From Aulostomus chinensis (Eukaryota; Chordata; Actinopteri; Syngnathiformes; Aulostomidae): 64,000 nt of DNA. The notes under the pieces are model-generated. The model was not told the origin of the DNA. It saw only the letters and a program-made list of their open reading frames with translations, and made no database searches. Positions within the stretch are counted from its first letter, which is position 1; each line of letters starts with the position of its first letter. The stretch covers positions 16,826,501-16,890,500 of the forward strand of contig JBBMOA010000013.1 of assembly GCA_037954235.1 (NCBI GenBank), written 5' to 3'. The translations under genes and the position numbers were made by a program. Shown here piece after piece: positions 1 to 12,164 of this stretch.

Positions 1-2830
1 ACTGACCTGCCGTGCCCACCCACTCGGACAGCCGTTAATCATCTTTGCTCAGATCCTGGCACTGCAGAATTTGGCCAATGTGTCAAGAAGCAATTATATA
101 TACTTAGTACTCGGGCACCCGATCTCCTCCCTCCTCTCTCTTTCCTCGCTCTCACACTCTTAATATAATCACAGAGCAGTCAGTTTAAAAGCCCTCTGTT
201 CATTTCACTATCTTGCGGGGGGATGCACACAATGCAGATGAAGAGGAGTGAAAAAAGACAGGATATTCTATTCTAAGACCCATTATAATCAGAATATTCT
301 TTTCATATAAATCATATCCAGCCATTTACTCACTTACCAGCCTCCTGAGCTGACTGACATACTAAATTAGCCCAGCTGGCCCATTGCATTCGCTGCACAT
401 ATTGGGTTGGTGCGGATCATAGAGACTAATGTGAGCTGACTAGAGGGAGATTATGTTCCGCTGCTAACAGCTAAAACGTGAATAACACTATCCACAAACC
501 CACGGTGTTCCCCCATTACATCAGCCATGATCAGCTGAGTAAAGAAGGAAAGTGAGCACGTCAGAGAAAGAGGAATTGAGATGGAGAGGTGGAGGCCATA
601 AATAACACAGCAGGCAGAAAGAGACATCCGTTAGCATTCCGTCCCAAACTGGACGATGTCATCAAGGGAGGGCTGCGATTTCGAATCTAGTGGCGAACAG
701 CGTAGATAGGAATTCTCCTGTTTGTTCCAAACAGAAGTTGAGTGCCTTCCATCGTGATCTTCTGATCACACAGAGGGAACGTCTGTAGCCACCAAAGTTA
801 GCTGCGCATTAGCGATGTAGAGGCTTTGAACTGTTAATGACAGGCTGTCAGACCGCTTTCTTCTTCTTTTTTTTTTTTTTTTTTTAGCCAAAGTCAGCTC
901 ACCCAATAAGCTGCTCCTCACCATACTGACCATTCATCCAGAAAAGGACACCGGCACTTTTGACACGTTTGGTGCTAAGTGAACAGAAATTGTGTGAATT
1001 TCACCCCATAACACATTATCACATTCGCAAGAGGCATGCAGCAGGAGTTGAGGGGGAAAGTGACTTCGCTCTGTGTGTCGAGATGACTTGAGACCATCAG
1101 AGTGAGGCAATGGTTGTGTATGGATCCGACTAATTATCAGTGAATAAATCTTCCCTTCCCGTCACATCAGATGAATGATGCATCACCACACACCAGAAAA
1201 GAGAAGCTTTCAAGTCATTTTTCTTCTTCTTCTTCTTTTTAGAATCACTGATAAACAAAGTAATTATTACAGCAAAGAGTCAGTAGTCTTGTATATTTCC
1301 AGGGATGTGACCATTTGTTGACTTAAAAGTAACTTTCAGCACATTTTCACATGAACGGGAAAAGTAGTCGTAAGTCATCTTTTCTTTTTCTTTTGTCTGT
1401 TTGATCCTGGATGAGTTTCCTATACAAAATATCATGAATGATCATGCCTTCAAAATAAAAGCATACTTGTCACATGAAACTCAAGTAATTACTGTTTGCC
1501 TCTGCCATATGCAGGCCTGCTTTGAGTTCTCTTTTTACAGAGCTTTTCAACCAGCAATGACATGTTGCGAGTGTCTTTGTATTTGATTATTGTTCCATCT
1601 TATTTTCTATGAACCAATACTGTTTTCTGTTTGCATGCAAAGGAGCTTGTGACTAAATCTCAAAACTGCATCAGACCTTTATATACTGGCACATCCTCCA
1701 TAGCTCCACATTCAAGCTCTTTTGTTATTTACTTGAGTTCATTATGAAAAGGCTCTTGACTTGTAGCTTTAATGACACATAAACAACAAATACAAACATT
1801 TAATGCTTTGAATAATTTGTTGGGGAATTTTTGCTTGTTTTTTTTCATCCTTTGCTTTAAAAGTAATCTGAATCTTACCTTATGAGGACAAATGGGGGGC
1901 GGTGAGTTAAAAGACTTCTCGGGTGTCTGGCTCTGGTTCTACAAGAAAAAGACATTATCATCAGGGACATGTTCAGGGGCATTTCCAAGCAAACCTGTAG
2001 AGAGAGAAGTTGCAGAATGTCCACCCCCCCACCCCCCTTCCATAAGCATCTAAGTGACTCCAAATCAACAAACAGGTCTGCTTCCCCTCTAATCCAAGAC
2101 CAAAGCTTTTGTTGACATATTTTAAATCTTTATCATGGCCACATTATCTTATCTTACTTTATGTAGTGATGGGTTTTGTTTCGCTTTCTAGTTTCCATCC
2201 CTTCACAAAGATTATAAATCCTTCTTCGTCATACAATTTCACTGAACATATGGTTCGACTTTTGCATACTCGCCTGGATGCTGAATGTGTGTGTGTGTTT
2301 TGTTTTTTTTGTTTTTTTTAGGTTAAATGATTATCACATTGTTAATACACCAATACATCACCCAGATACATAAAAACACCATTAAAAAGCAGACGCAAGG
2401 TAAGTCAACAAGCCAACAACAGATGGTCCTGCTGCTTGTGATTATGCAGAGATCCAAAGTATTTGCATATTCGCAATTCCATCATGAAAAAAAAAAATTA
2501 AAAAAGGAAGAAACTATCTTGAGCTGACCTAAGTGAGAATTTCAAGAGCAATGTCTGAGGAAAACTCAGCCGGAAATTTCGATGGGTGGGCAATGCAAAT
2601 TTCTTTCGGAATCTACCAGGGGTCTCTTGAGACGCTGCCCCATTGATTTTCCAGAAAGGTGCTTTCACTTAGGTCCTCATATCCAACCATGTTCCTGCGG
2701 TTTGTGTGACGTTCTCTTACATTTGTAAAGGCTGCCTTATGGTATCACCAGGACAGATGAACTCTCATGTCTCTAACATATATATTTAATTGCATAGATG
2801 GAACACCTTACTAACCAAGCCAACTGAGCG

Positions 2831-2834
<4 letters not shown>

Positions 2835-2881
<47 letters not shown>
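2835..2881. repeat. (GA)n microsatellite
   Basis: About 47 bp of uninterrupted GA. Confidence 0.97.
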
Positions 2882-2884
<3 letters not shown>

Positions 2885-4919
2885 CAGGAAGAAACAGCCG
2901 GGCTTTCAGTGCAGCATAAACATCACGTTCATGAAATATAAATGATTAAATGGGCCTTGCTGGGACGATGGAATTAGTAGACAAAATTTTCCCCACAGAG
3001 TGAGCAGGCTATATCACCATGATATTATTTAATTGATGTGACAAATAAACATGACTTATTTTCTTAGGGGATAGAAGCAAGAAATGGTTGCTGCGTTATG
3101 CATGAATGTAGACGGTATGATTTCCAGTGAGGTAAATGGCATGACTTTCATGCCATACAAAACCTCCATAACTATGACTTAGGTGTACGTTACTGCTTAA
3201 ACTGGAGGAGAAAGAATAGGACAGCTCATGTCATTGTTAGCTTTACATAAGCAGACAACTGCCTGTGTTACTATGGTTGGACATACCTGAAAAATACATG
3301 CAGTTAACTTGGGGAAAGCTCTCAGCTGGCAAAAGCAATTCAGACATGTTATAGGATTTCCCATTGAAGTGATAAATTGTTATAAAGTGTATTTTGACTT
3401 TAAAGCACTTGCAAATATGTGTCTTCAGCTCATGAAGATGTTTTTTTTGTTTTGTTTTTTTCTATCACTGCACCCTCACTTCCTTCTAGAATGCAGAGAG
3501 AGCTAGCCATGCATATTTGGCTTGAGGCTAAATGCGCCACCAAATTCCAACGACACCAAAACTGTCCAAAAAAACATCCATTGACAAACTCTCAAGTGCA
3601 TTGTTTGGTACAATCTACGTCTTCTTTATCCGTCTGTATGCTAAATAATCCACAAACACTTTGATTTGAGCTCAAAACAAACTAACTAAAAACAAGCTAG
3701 TTGGTTAAACTCAGCTGGTCACGCCAGGTGCTACTAGTGGTCACTCGCATTAGCTTCAAGCTAACCATATGTGTCGGGCTCTTTCTGACTTCTAAAGAAG
3801 TGATGCAGGGGGCAAAAAAATACATCTTCAAGAGCCTAAAACACCTGCGTACATACTTGAAAGGCAAAGTACACTTTAGGTGAAAGTATCGCTTTCAAGA
3901 CAGAGAGATATGTTGAATTTTCTTCATCACACAATATATCCTCACGCATGGATCCCAAAGTGCAAAGTGTGGTTCTGAAATTAAATATTGTACAAACAAT
4001 TCACTCATCTCTTTAACAACTGTTACTGACAAAATAGTAATTTTCCATATCCCTGTTAGCAATACATTTTAATACATCCAAAAACTGCACGTATTACTGC
4101 ACAATAAGTGTTACACGTTAGTATGAAATTATGAGAAGGTAGAAGGTGGAGGTGCTAACTAAAGGATTGCGTTCAGAGAATCAATTATCAGCCACATGCT
4201 CTCATACCTGGAGCAGCCATAGTAGAACTGACAGCAAGAAAAACACAATGAATTCTAACACCAGTATTTCACACTCACATTTTCTTCACACTCAACACAG
4301 GTTAATTTCATTGAATTTCTTCTCCCGTGCCTCGTGATCGCAGTTTTGACATGATGACAGATGAGTCAACCGGTAGACTATGAATAATATAAATAAAAGC
4401 TGTGATCATTTAGAAAATTCATTTTTCTTTGAAACAGATGTTTACAATCAACAACAGACTTTACTTTAACAGTTGCGCCTTTATGAACTCAAGACTTTTG
4501 ACATTTGAAAGGAGAGACTTGAGCCGCGCACCCATGCGACTTTTCCACCTGTGCTGCTTTTTATGAGTGTTATTTTATAACTGTGACGCGTGAAAAAAAA
4601 GCTAAAAGACAACAAAACGGAACAATTGTTTTGAGTGAAAGCTTAAGTTAAATGCTACACTCTTACTGTAGCATAGTTTGTGGGAAAAGGAGAGAAAATC
4701 TTCTGAAGAGATTTATGTAAAATAAAGATTGTAAGTATAGAGGCTATATTTAAAGCATGTGTTTTTAATGACGACTTGGATTATTACTATTTATGCTTAT
4801 ATAAATGCGGGGGCCTGTTCAAGCCTGATAGCAACCACTGATGAGCTAAATCCCTTTCTCTTTAGAACACATTAACACAAATGCATAGAAAGATCTCCTC
4901 TGACAATCAATGATTGTTT

Positions 4920-4920
<1 letters not shown>

Positions 4921-4954
<34 letters not shown>
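4921..4954. repeat. (CT)n microsatellite
   Basis: CT repeat with one interruption (TTT). Confidence 0.95.
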
Positions 4955-5878
4955 TATTTTTCACCATCAAAATTATGGTTCACTCTCAGTGAGGAACAAT
5001 ACGTAACTTTTCAGTCACGGCCTTCTTTCCTTTGCCCCACCCCCCACACCCCCGTTTGAAAATGTCAACGTTATTATGGATCATTCCTTTCTTATCAGTT
5101 CAAACAATAATCATGCAGTTTCCAGTGCAAATAGCTCGTGTGTTACCGGAACCTCAGATGGGATCATGTTCTCATTGGAGAGAGAAATAACTGGAAAAAT
5201 GGAGTAAAATAGCAACAGTCATTTTTCAACTCACCTTTGGTCTAGAACATTTTACACCAGATAGGGAAACACTATTGACAAGCCTTGCAACCGAGGGCCT
5301 TGAATTACACCACATATTGATGTTTTTGTCTTTTCGGAGCGCCTGGGTCGGTTATTGTAATTTGATGAGGCCCAGAGAGCATAAAGCTCTGATATATAAC
5401 AAAACTTATTTTCTGAGAAAACGGAAAGATAACTGGAACATGATCAGTTTTGTCTGATGTCTTGGAGACATACTGATTTTGCAGGGATACTTTCAGTTTT
5501 ACCTGAGATTCTTTTCTTTCTGTGTCATTCCATGTTATAAACCGTTCCATAGCTTAATTATGTCCAGTAAAATATACAATTAGGTGGCAATTTCTTAGAC
5601 TACCAGGAAACAATCCATCTTGCTTAAAAGCAATATTAGTCTTAACCTTGTTTAACTTGTCCTGCCGCTATGTGCCAGATGCGATATATAGTAGTCTGGT
5701 CACATTCAAGCCAACCTCCCCAACACACCCCATGAAAAAAACAAAAACCCTATTCATTGCTGAGTGGACAGGGACTTGTCACACATTTGTGTTTCACCCT
5801 CCGCTCTCTTTACACAAGAGATTTTAGTCTTCCAGTCTCTCTCATATTTCTTCTTACATTCAGCTACATTTAGATCTG

Positions 5879-5918
5879 CCCCCCCCCCCCCCCATACCAT
5901 TACCAACCCCCCCCCCCC
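5879..5918. repeat. Two poly-C tracts
   Basis: C15 at 5879-5893 and C12 at 5907-5918. Confidence 0.9.
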
Positions 5919-6030
5919 ACGATAAAATATACTCTCACTAGGATTAAAGGAGCAATGTAGTTCAAGGATTATCAAATCAAATGCCTTTGATCATGTGACT
6001 ACCATGTTTTGATCTGCAGCGCCAAATATA

Positions 6031-6066
6031 TTCTCTCTCTCCCTTTCTCTTTCTTTCTCTCTCTCC
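6031..6066. repeat. CT-rich simple repeat
   Basis: Imperfect CT/CCT/CTTT repeats. Confidence 0.85.
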
Positions 6067-6232
6067 TTTTTTATTTGTGTGTCTCCCCCTCTCCATGGAT
6101 TTCCTCTTGTTTGTTGGTTCGACTCAGTGTGAGAAGAGCTCTTGACAGGTGGTGAAAGTGGAGATTGTAACAGGAGAAGACATATATTTGCGATACGAAG
6201 GAGAGCATGCTCACTCTGCTTATCAGAGTATT

Positions 6233-6257
6233 CCACACACACACACAAGCACACACA

Positions 6258-6296
<39 letters not shown>

Positions 6297-6299
6297 ACA
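6233..6299. repeat. Compound (CA)n(CT)n(CA)n microsatellite
   Basis: CA, then CT, then CA, about 67 bp. It generates spurious His/Thr, Ser/Leu and Cys/Val frames. Confidence 0.96.
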
Positions 6300-6510
6300 T
6301 AAGCGAGTGCTATGTAAGGCATGGCTTTGTTTTTCTGTTGTTTGGGGGGGGTTTACGAGACAAGAGGAGTTTACACAGAAATTGTTTTTATGAACTTTTC
6401 CTCAGTTCACGTTGAATTACATATGAGCTCATGTTTTATCTGTTTTGAAGTGATGATTTGAATGAGAAGCACAGCCATGGTGAGATAGATTCTTTGCCTT
6501 TGAAAGGAGG

Positions 6511-6544
6511 AAGAGAGCGAGAGAGAGAGAGAGAGAGAAAGAGA
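6511..6544. repeat. (GA)n microsatellite
   Basis: Imperfect GA repeat. Confidence 0.92.
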
Positions 6545-6991
6545 CAGATTTTCCATGCCTCAGCCTCACTCTGCACCCCTCCCCACTGATGTTGATTAGC
6601 CATTTCTGAGCCTTGGGCTAATTTGTAGTATTCCAATTGCATATAATTATTATTATTATCATTATCATTATTTAGGAACTGACTTGGACATGCAATGAAA
6701 AGACACACGCAATATGTGCAACACTTGTATCGCTAAGCAATACCTTTTCCATGTTGCCCAGACAAAAATCCTATAATTGTGAGCCAGGGGATCCGTGGCT
6801 CGAATTAAGTCAACGTACCTCAAAAAACTATTCTTTATCCTCATTGTGCAATCACCCCCTATTAATGTCATCGCCAGACAAAAACGGGACATATCAAAAC
6901 AATTACTTTGATGTGGCTTCAAGCAACACAAAATTTTCAACGTGAATGGCACTCGAACCTTGGATCATTATAAGGCGTGCTTTCGGGCAAC

Positions 6992-7010
6992 AAAAAAAAA
7001 AAAAAAAAAA
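6992..7010. repeat. Poly-A tract
   Basis: A19. Confidence 0.9.
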
Positions 7011-10000
7011 GCCCATCAAAAAGTGATTGAATATCATTTTAATGGGTAAAAACCTACAAGGCTTTCATACTGTCTACCTGCCATGTTATTAGATAGACCA
7101 TGTCAGTCAAGCTAAAGAACACAGAAATAGCGTACAGACAGGCTGACAAGACGTAAGCATCCTGCCTTCAATCTTCCTCCCAGCTTGGCATGTTTATCTA
7201 GTCTTCCATGTGAGCTTAGTGCAGCACTGTGCATATGCATACAGAGTGATGAGGGTTCAGAAACTAGTGCCTGAAGGAAGCTGCACATATAGCACAAGCT
7301 CTTTGAAACCGTGCCAGGGTGGGCCTCATTTGCAAAGCAATTTGACAACAAAAGTAAAATACAACTTTAAACCAAATTCGAGTTATGCCAACTGGTATGG
7401 CTATCCATGTTTGCTGAGAGAGGGGATTCAAGAGGGTAACAATGTTTCTCACGTGTGTGCTCCTGACATGGCTTATTTGCAGACCTTAGCATTGCACCAG
7501 TGCAATGTCATGATTGCTTTGGCAAGGGAAGAGGACCTAATTTACATGAGAGGGAGTCCTAGAGGCACACAGGAGCTTGCTTTTGACCAAGGTGCCAACA
7601 AGCCTCCGGAAAAAACAATGTAATTACAACCTACAAACGTGTTGTGTTCAGAAATGAACTTGTGTTTAATACAACAGGACCACATGCTAGTAAATCAGTC
7701 AGTCTTCCAAACAGGCGTGACTGTAACATGTCTCTTTGCTGAAACCTTTTGGGTTTATTGTTTTTAACGGCGGAATTAATTTCTTGATCATGTTTATATG
7801 CTTGAACAAAAAAGCCAGATTTCCGTGAAACAATCCTAAAACAACAGGAATGACCTTCTAACGGGCCACAACTTCAGGAGCACAAGCACAACCAGTTTAT
7901 GATCACAATTAGTGAAATCTAACAAGAGCAGCGCAACTTAGCGTAGCGTATAGACACACCTGAAGGTTCGGGACGTGGACACGAGACATATAATTATAGG
8001 CATGAGCGGTCTCAGGACGCATCATAGCAACATAGATTCCAGGTCAACTTTGATGTCCTCCAGAAAATTAATGGCTTGGCAACTGATATGTTCAGAAAAC
8101 ACCTTCCTCTGACATTCAAATAAAGTTACACAAGAGGAAAGTATAACCTCCTCCTTTCCTGTTACAAATTGGCCACAAGTATATTATATCACATTATAAA
8201 CTCCATATAATTTTCTTGCACCCTGCAAGGTTAACTTCCATTCGCAGTAAGATCAGTCGCAACGATGATCAAGACACTTTTGTTTGTACCCCTTTAATAA
8301 ATCCCAGCGCTAGTTCTTTAATACCAGAAGGAGTAAAAGGGTCCAATAAGAATAAATAATTTCACTCTCTAAAAGTAGACTGGATTCCCAACAGTAAGCA
8401 ACCATAAATCACCAGAATGCATCCACTGGAGGTTTAGTGTTTCCTTTTTCGATCACTGCAACCCTGAACAGTTTCTGGTTCCATAGATTGTTTTGCTTCT
8501 CCGAAGAAGATTTCAGACTATATGGATTTTGTGATGTCCACGAAGATAATGCCATTTTTATTGTAAGGCAAACACTACAATTTTGCATAAGCAGAGTTCA
8601 TTTTCAGACACTCGATACACCAGAAAGGAAAAATAAACAAACAAAAAAAAAACAGGGCATAAATTAATATATCAGGTTGATACCGTTTGAAAGTGAGTAA
8701 AATGCCAGCCTCGACAACTGTGTCCATCAAAGTTTACCCATCAGGCAGCAGAGTGTCGATTTCTTTTTAAGCCAAAGGTCCTCACCTCGTCAGCAAACTT
8801 TAGGATCAAGCTCTGTGTTACACTTCTATTTGAAACAGCTTTATTAGTTCGATGTTTATTACTCGCTGTAACCACTGAGAGAGCGAAATATTTGGAAATG
8901 ATCAGTTTGCCAATCATGCGATCACTTGGTAATCATATTTGCATGGTATAATGACATGAACGTCAACTATTTGAATCACTTGATTCACACAACAAGAGAA
9001 ACATCCTTTGAGTAAGTTGGACGTACAGAGATTGTGTATTTAGCGTGTTGTGACCACTGCAACTCTGTCAGTATCTAATATGACTTAGACAAACTCTACA
9101 AATCATTGTCACTGAGTTTGGAGGCCCTTTTTTTTTATTTACAAATTGAGGCCATGAGACAAGAGACTGTAAGTAAAGCTCTCTAATCCAGTAATATTTT
9201 TGGGTGACTTTCTAAGATAAATACTTTGGCATTGTCTTGATGAGAGAGCCTCGCCTCATTTAAGTGTCTTTGGGATCCAGATCAATCCACATGGCGGGAG
9301 TCAGATTTGTACACTTGACCATATAATGTGGCACGCTTGTCACAACCCGGAATGCATTTCTCTCTTCAAAGTATATTTCTTGGCCTGCTCTCGTCACTCA
9401 CTCCCTCTAACCAATTTGTCATTCTAAGCCTAGCCTCTCTGCTGCCAGTGCCTGGATGATAGCAGTGGGCCTCTCTGATCCAGTCAGTGGCGAGGGAGCA
9501 GGCCAAGTGTTACGCGAGCCACCCTGGGACAACAAGCAGGCGCTTATGCCGGCTGATGCACGCCTACATGGCAGAGAGGAACTGGCATTGCGGCTGCTTT
9601 CAATTCGACATAGAATGGAGCTCATCTACTTTGTGAGGAAATTTGCTTTGTGCTTGTGCGTTGCATTTGTGTTTGTTTGTGTGTTTTGTGCGTACGTGTC
9701 AAGATCATGCACATGTGTGTCAGAAAGATTAAAGTCCCTTTTGTACAGGCTGTTAAAGGCGGGAATGTTGCTCCGTTATTCTGCTTTGCTGTTCTGAATA
9801 AAGCGTATGAGCACGGATAAAGTGAAAGGGAGAACGAGGAGGGAGGGAGGGGGCATGGTTGTCCCGCCGTTGAGCCGACAGCGGCGGAGCTCAATTGACA
9901 GAGTAAAAAGAAGAATCAACCTGACAGGACAGTGACATTTTGATGACGCATTATGTGGGCGACCATGGGATCTTGAAGCCTCAGATGAAACAATTAGCAC

Positions 10001-11445
10001 CTCTTTTTTAAAAAAAAAAAGAGAGGGAACAAATGCTTGTCATTTGAAAGACAACTGAGTAGTTTTAAAACACTTTGCACCCTTTCTTTCAGTCCAAAGG
10101 TGTACCAATACTTGAGAAAACAATTGTACCTTTGAGGGAGCATTCTTCAAAAGTGTATGTGTAAGTACACAACCTTTCTTGTACCTTCACTGTTGAGCAT
10201 GTGACCTAAATGAACGAAAACACTACTGCCAAAAAAATGCGGTTGGGAGCCCACTGGCCTGAGAGCTGAGAACAAGATCAACCGCTACATAAGAGGGAGG
10301 CCAAAGCATGATCCACTGATAGAGATAGTTGGCAAAAAAAAGAGCTGCTTCACTTTGGACACGGTGTAGGTGACAAGTAAACTAAACCTTCAAACTGCTC
10401 AACAAATCCAGTGGCAGGTTTTGAAAAAGGCAGCTCTGAGGCAGCTGTACATTCCTGCATCTCCTTACGTAGCAGCGGTACTGAGGTGCTCGCAGCTCCG
10501 ACGATTGAAGTTACGAAATGTGACGTTTGTTTGCGAATACTCATGAAAGTAGTTTCATCCTTTATAAACTCTGGCCACACAAAGCAATCTGGCCCACTTG
10601 TCTAAATGTAAATGTAACAAATCCAGTATTACAACATGAAAATAAACTCTTTTCATGAACTCTTTTCCTTCCTAAATGGGTAATGAAAATCAAACATACT
10701 TTTTCCTCGACACCGCTCTTTTGTCCATTTGCTCTGCCTTATATCAGGCTTTATGAATAATTATTTGACATTTAGGAACTCTCCTTTGGTGTTCAATTTG
10801 AAAGTTCAGTTCTTGTTGTTTTTTTTCTTTATGGACATCACTCTTTGGAAAGCAGCACACCCCTCAGCTCTCATTCACAATCACGCTTACATTAGTCTCA
10901 TGAAAATTGTATAGAAATGCAAAAAAAGTCAGACAAGGGCAGCAAAACTTGAACGCCTTGAACGGGCATAATTACTTTATGGATCACTTGGTGACCGTGT
11001 TCTTTTGCACCTTTATTAACAATTCAGTCAGGCTGAGGCAGATCAGGTTACGTACTGTACTGTTCCATTCTGCTCTCTGTTAATTTTTCCTCAACACTAC
11101 AACAGGCAACAATCGTCTGATTCAAAAGTGCTCGAAATATTTTGTTGATTGCTTCTCCGGGGACTCTTTTACCAAGTTCAAATGAAAGCTTCACCGCCAT
11201 TGATTGAACGGTGGTTATTTCGATAGCAACACTGGTGCACTCTTGGTATTCATAATTCAAACATGGATGCTATAGTACATCCCCCTGGACATCAATACTG
11301 TTGTGTTACACATCACACCTCTGATTCCAGCATGCTGGCGAGATATCTGAAAATCTCACTCTGGTGCCGTACGATTGTTTGGTTTCAAATAAAAAAAAAA
11401 AAGACAAATATATTCTCATAAATAGTCATTTAATAGCTTAGGAAA

Positions 11446-11498
11446 GTGTGTGTATGTGTGTGTGTGTATATATATATATGCATGTATAATAATAATAA
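11446..11498. repeat. Compound (GT)n(AT)n(AAT)n repeat
   Basis: GT, then AT, then AAT runs in succession. Confidence 0.9.
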
Positions 11499-11837
11499 CT
11501 GGGCATAATATATAAGATATAATAGTATACAGCAGGAAGTCAATGGATGATTAGCAGTTAAGTAGTGGAGAAGAGGGAGGATATGATATCTTTAGACTTC
11601 CTCCTCCATTCCTTTCAGACATCTTGAGTTTGTTTTGTTTACTTTATGTCTTTTATTTCTCGTTCATTCAATAGTTTTCCACATTTGAAATAAAGACTCA
11701 TTTCATAAACACAAAGAGTGAAGATTACAGTCTGAAAAATAAAACCCTAATGAGGGGTCTTCTTAACGACAGTGTTGCTAATAAGTACTTCGTATTTAGA
11801 ACAGGCTCAGGAGACCGGAGAGTAGTGTTAGATAGTA

Positions 11838-11901
11838 TATGAATTCATACACTGTGCAACACTTCTCTCCAGTACTACTATATACATATGAATTCATATG
11901 T
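11838..11901. repeat. Pair of EcoRI-centred palindromes
   Basis: A 12-bp perfect palindrome (TATGAATTCATA, 11838-11849) and an 18-bp perfect palindrome (ACATATGAATTCATATGT, 11884-11901) share the same 12-bp core and lie 46 bp apart. Confidence 0.9.
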
Positions 11902-12126
11902 TGTAGTTTGATTTAATACAATGTGATCCACGGTGTCTCTGTTCATCTGCTTTAGAATCAGTCTAGGAATACTGTCTTCCACTTAAAACCAAGAGGCAAC
12001 ATAACACTGTCTTTGCAATTCATTCTTCCTGATTTAAACAACCATTAAAACCCTAATTCGAATGCTTGGATGCCACTTTGCTGTTAAGCATATCAGAAAC
12101 AGTCAACCAATTTACCACCGCAGTTT

Positions 12127-12164
12127 TCTCTCTTTTCTCTCTCTCTCTCACTCTCTCTCTCTCT
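12127..12164. repeat. (CT)n microsatellite
   Basis: CT repeat with short interruptions. Confidence 0.9.

Larger units (their letters stand above)
1..9400. other. Non-coding segment with simple repeats
   Basis: No exon or gene is recognised. It holds GA, CT and CA/CT microsatellites and poly-A, poly-C and poly-T tracts. Short open frames here include one of 137 codons at 7210-7623 (GTG/TTG-type start, no known domain). They are not supported as genes. Confidence 0.6.
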
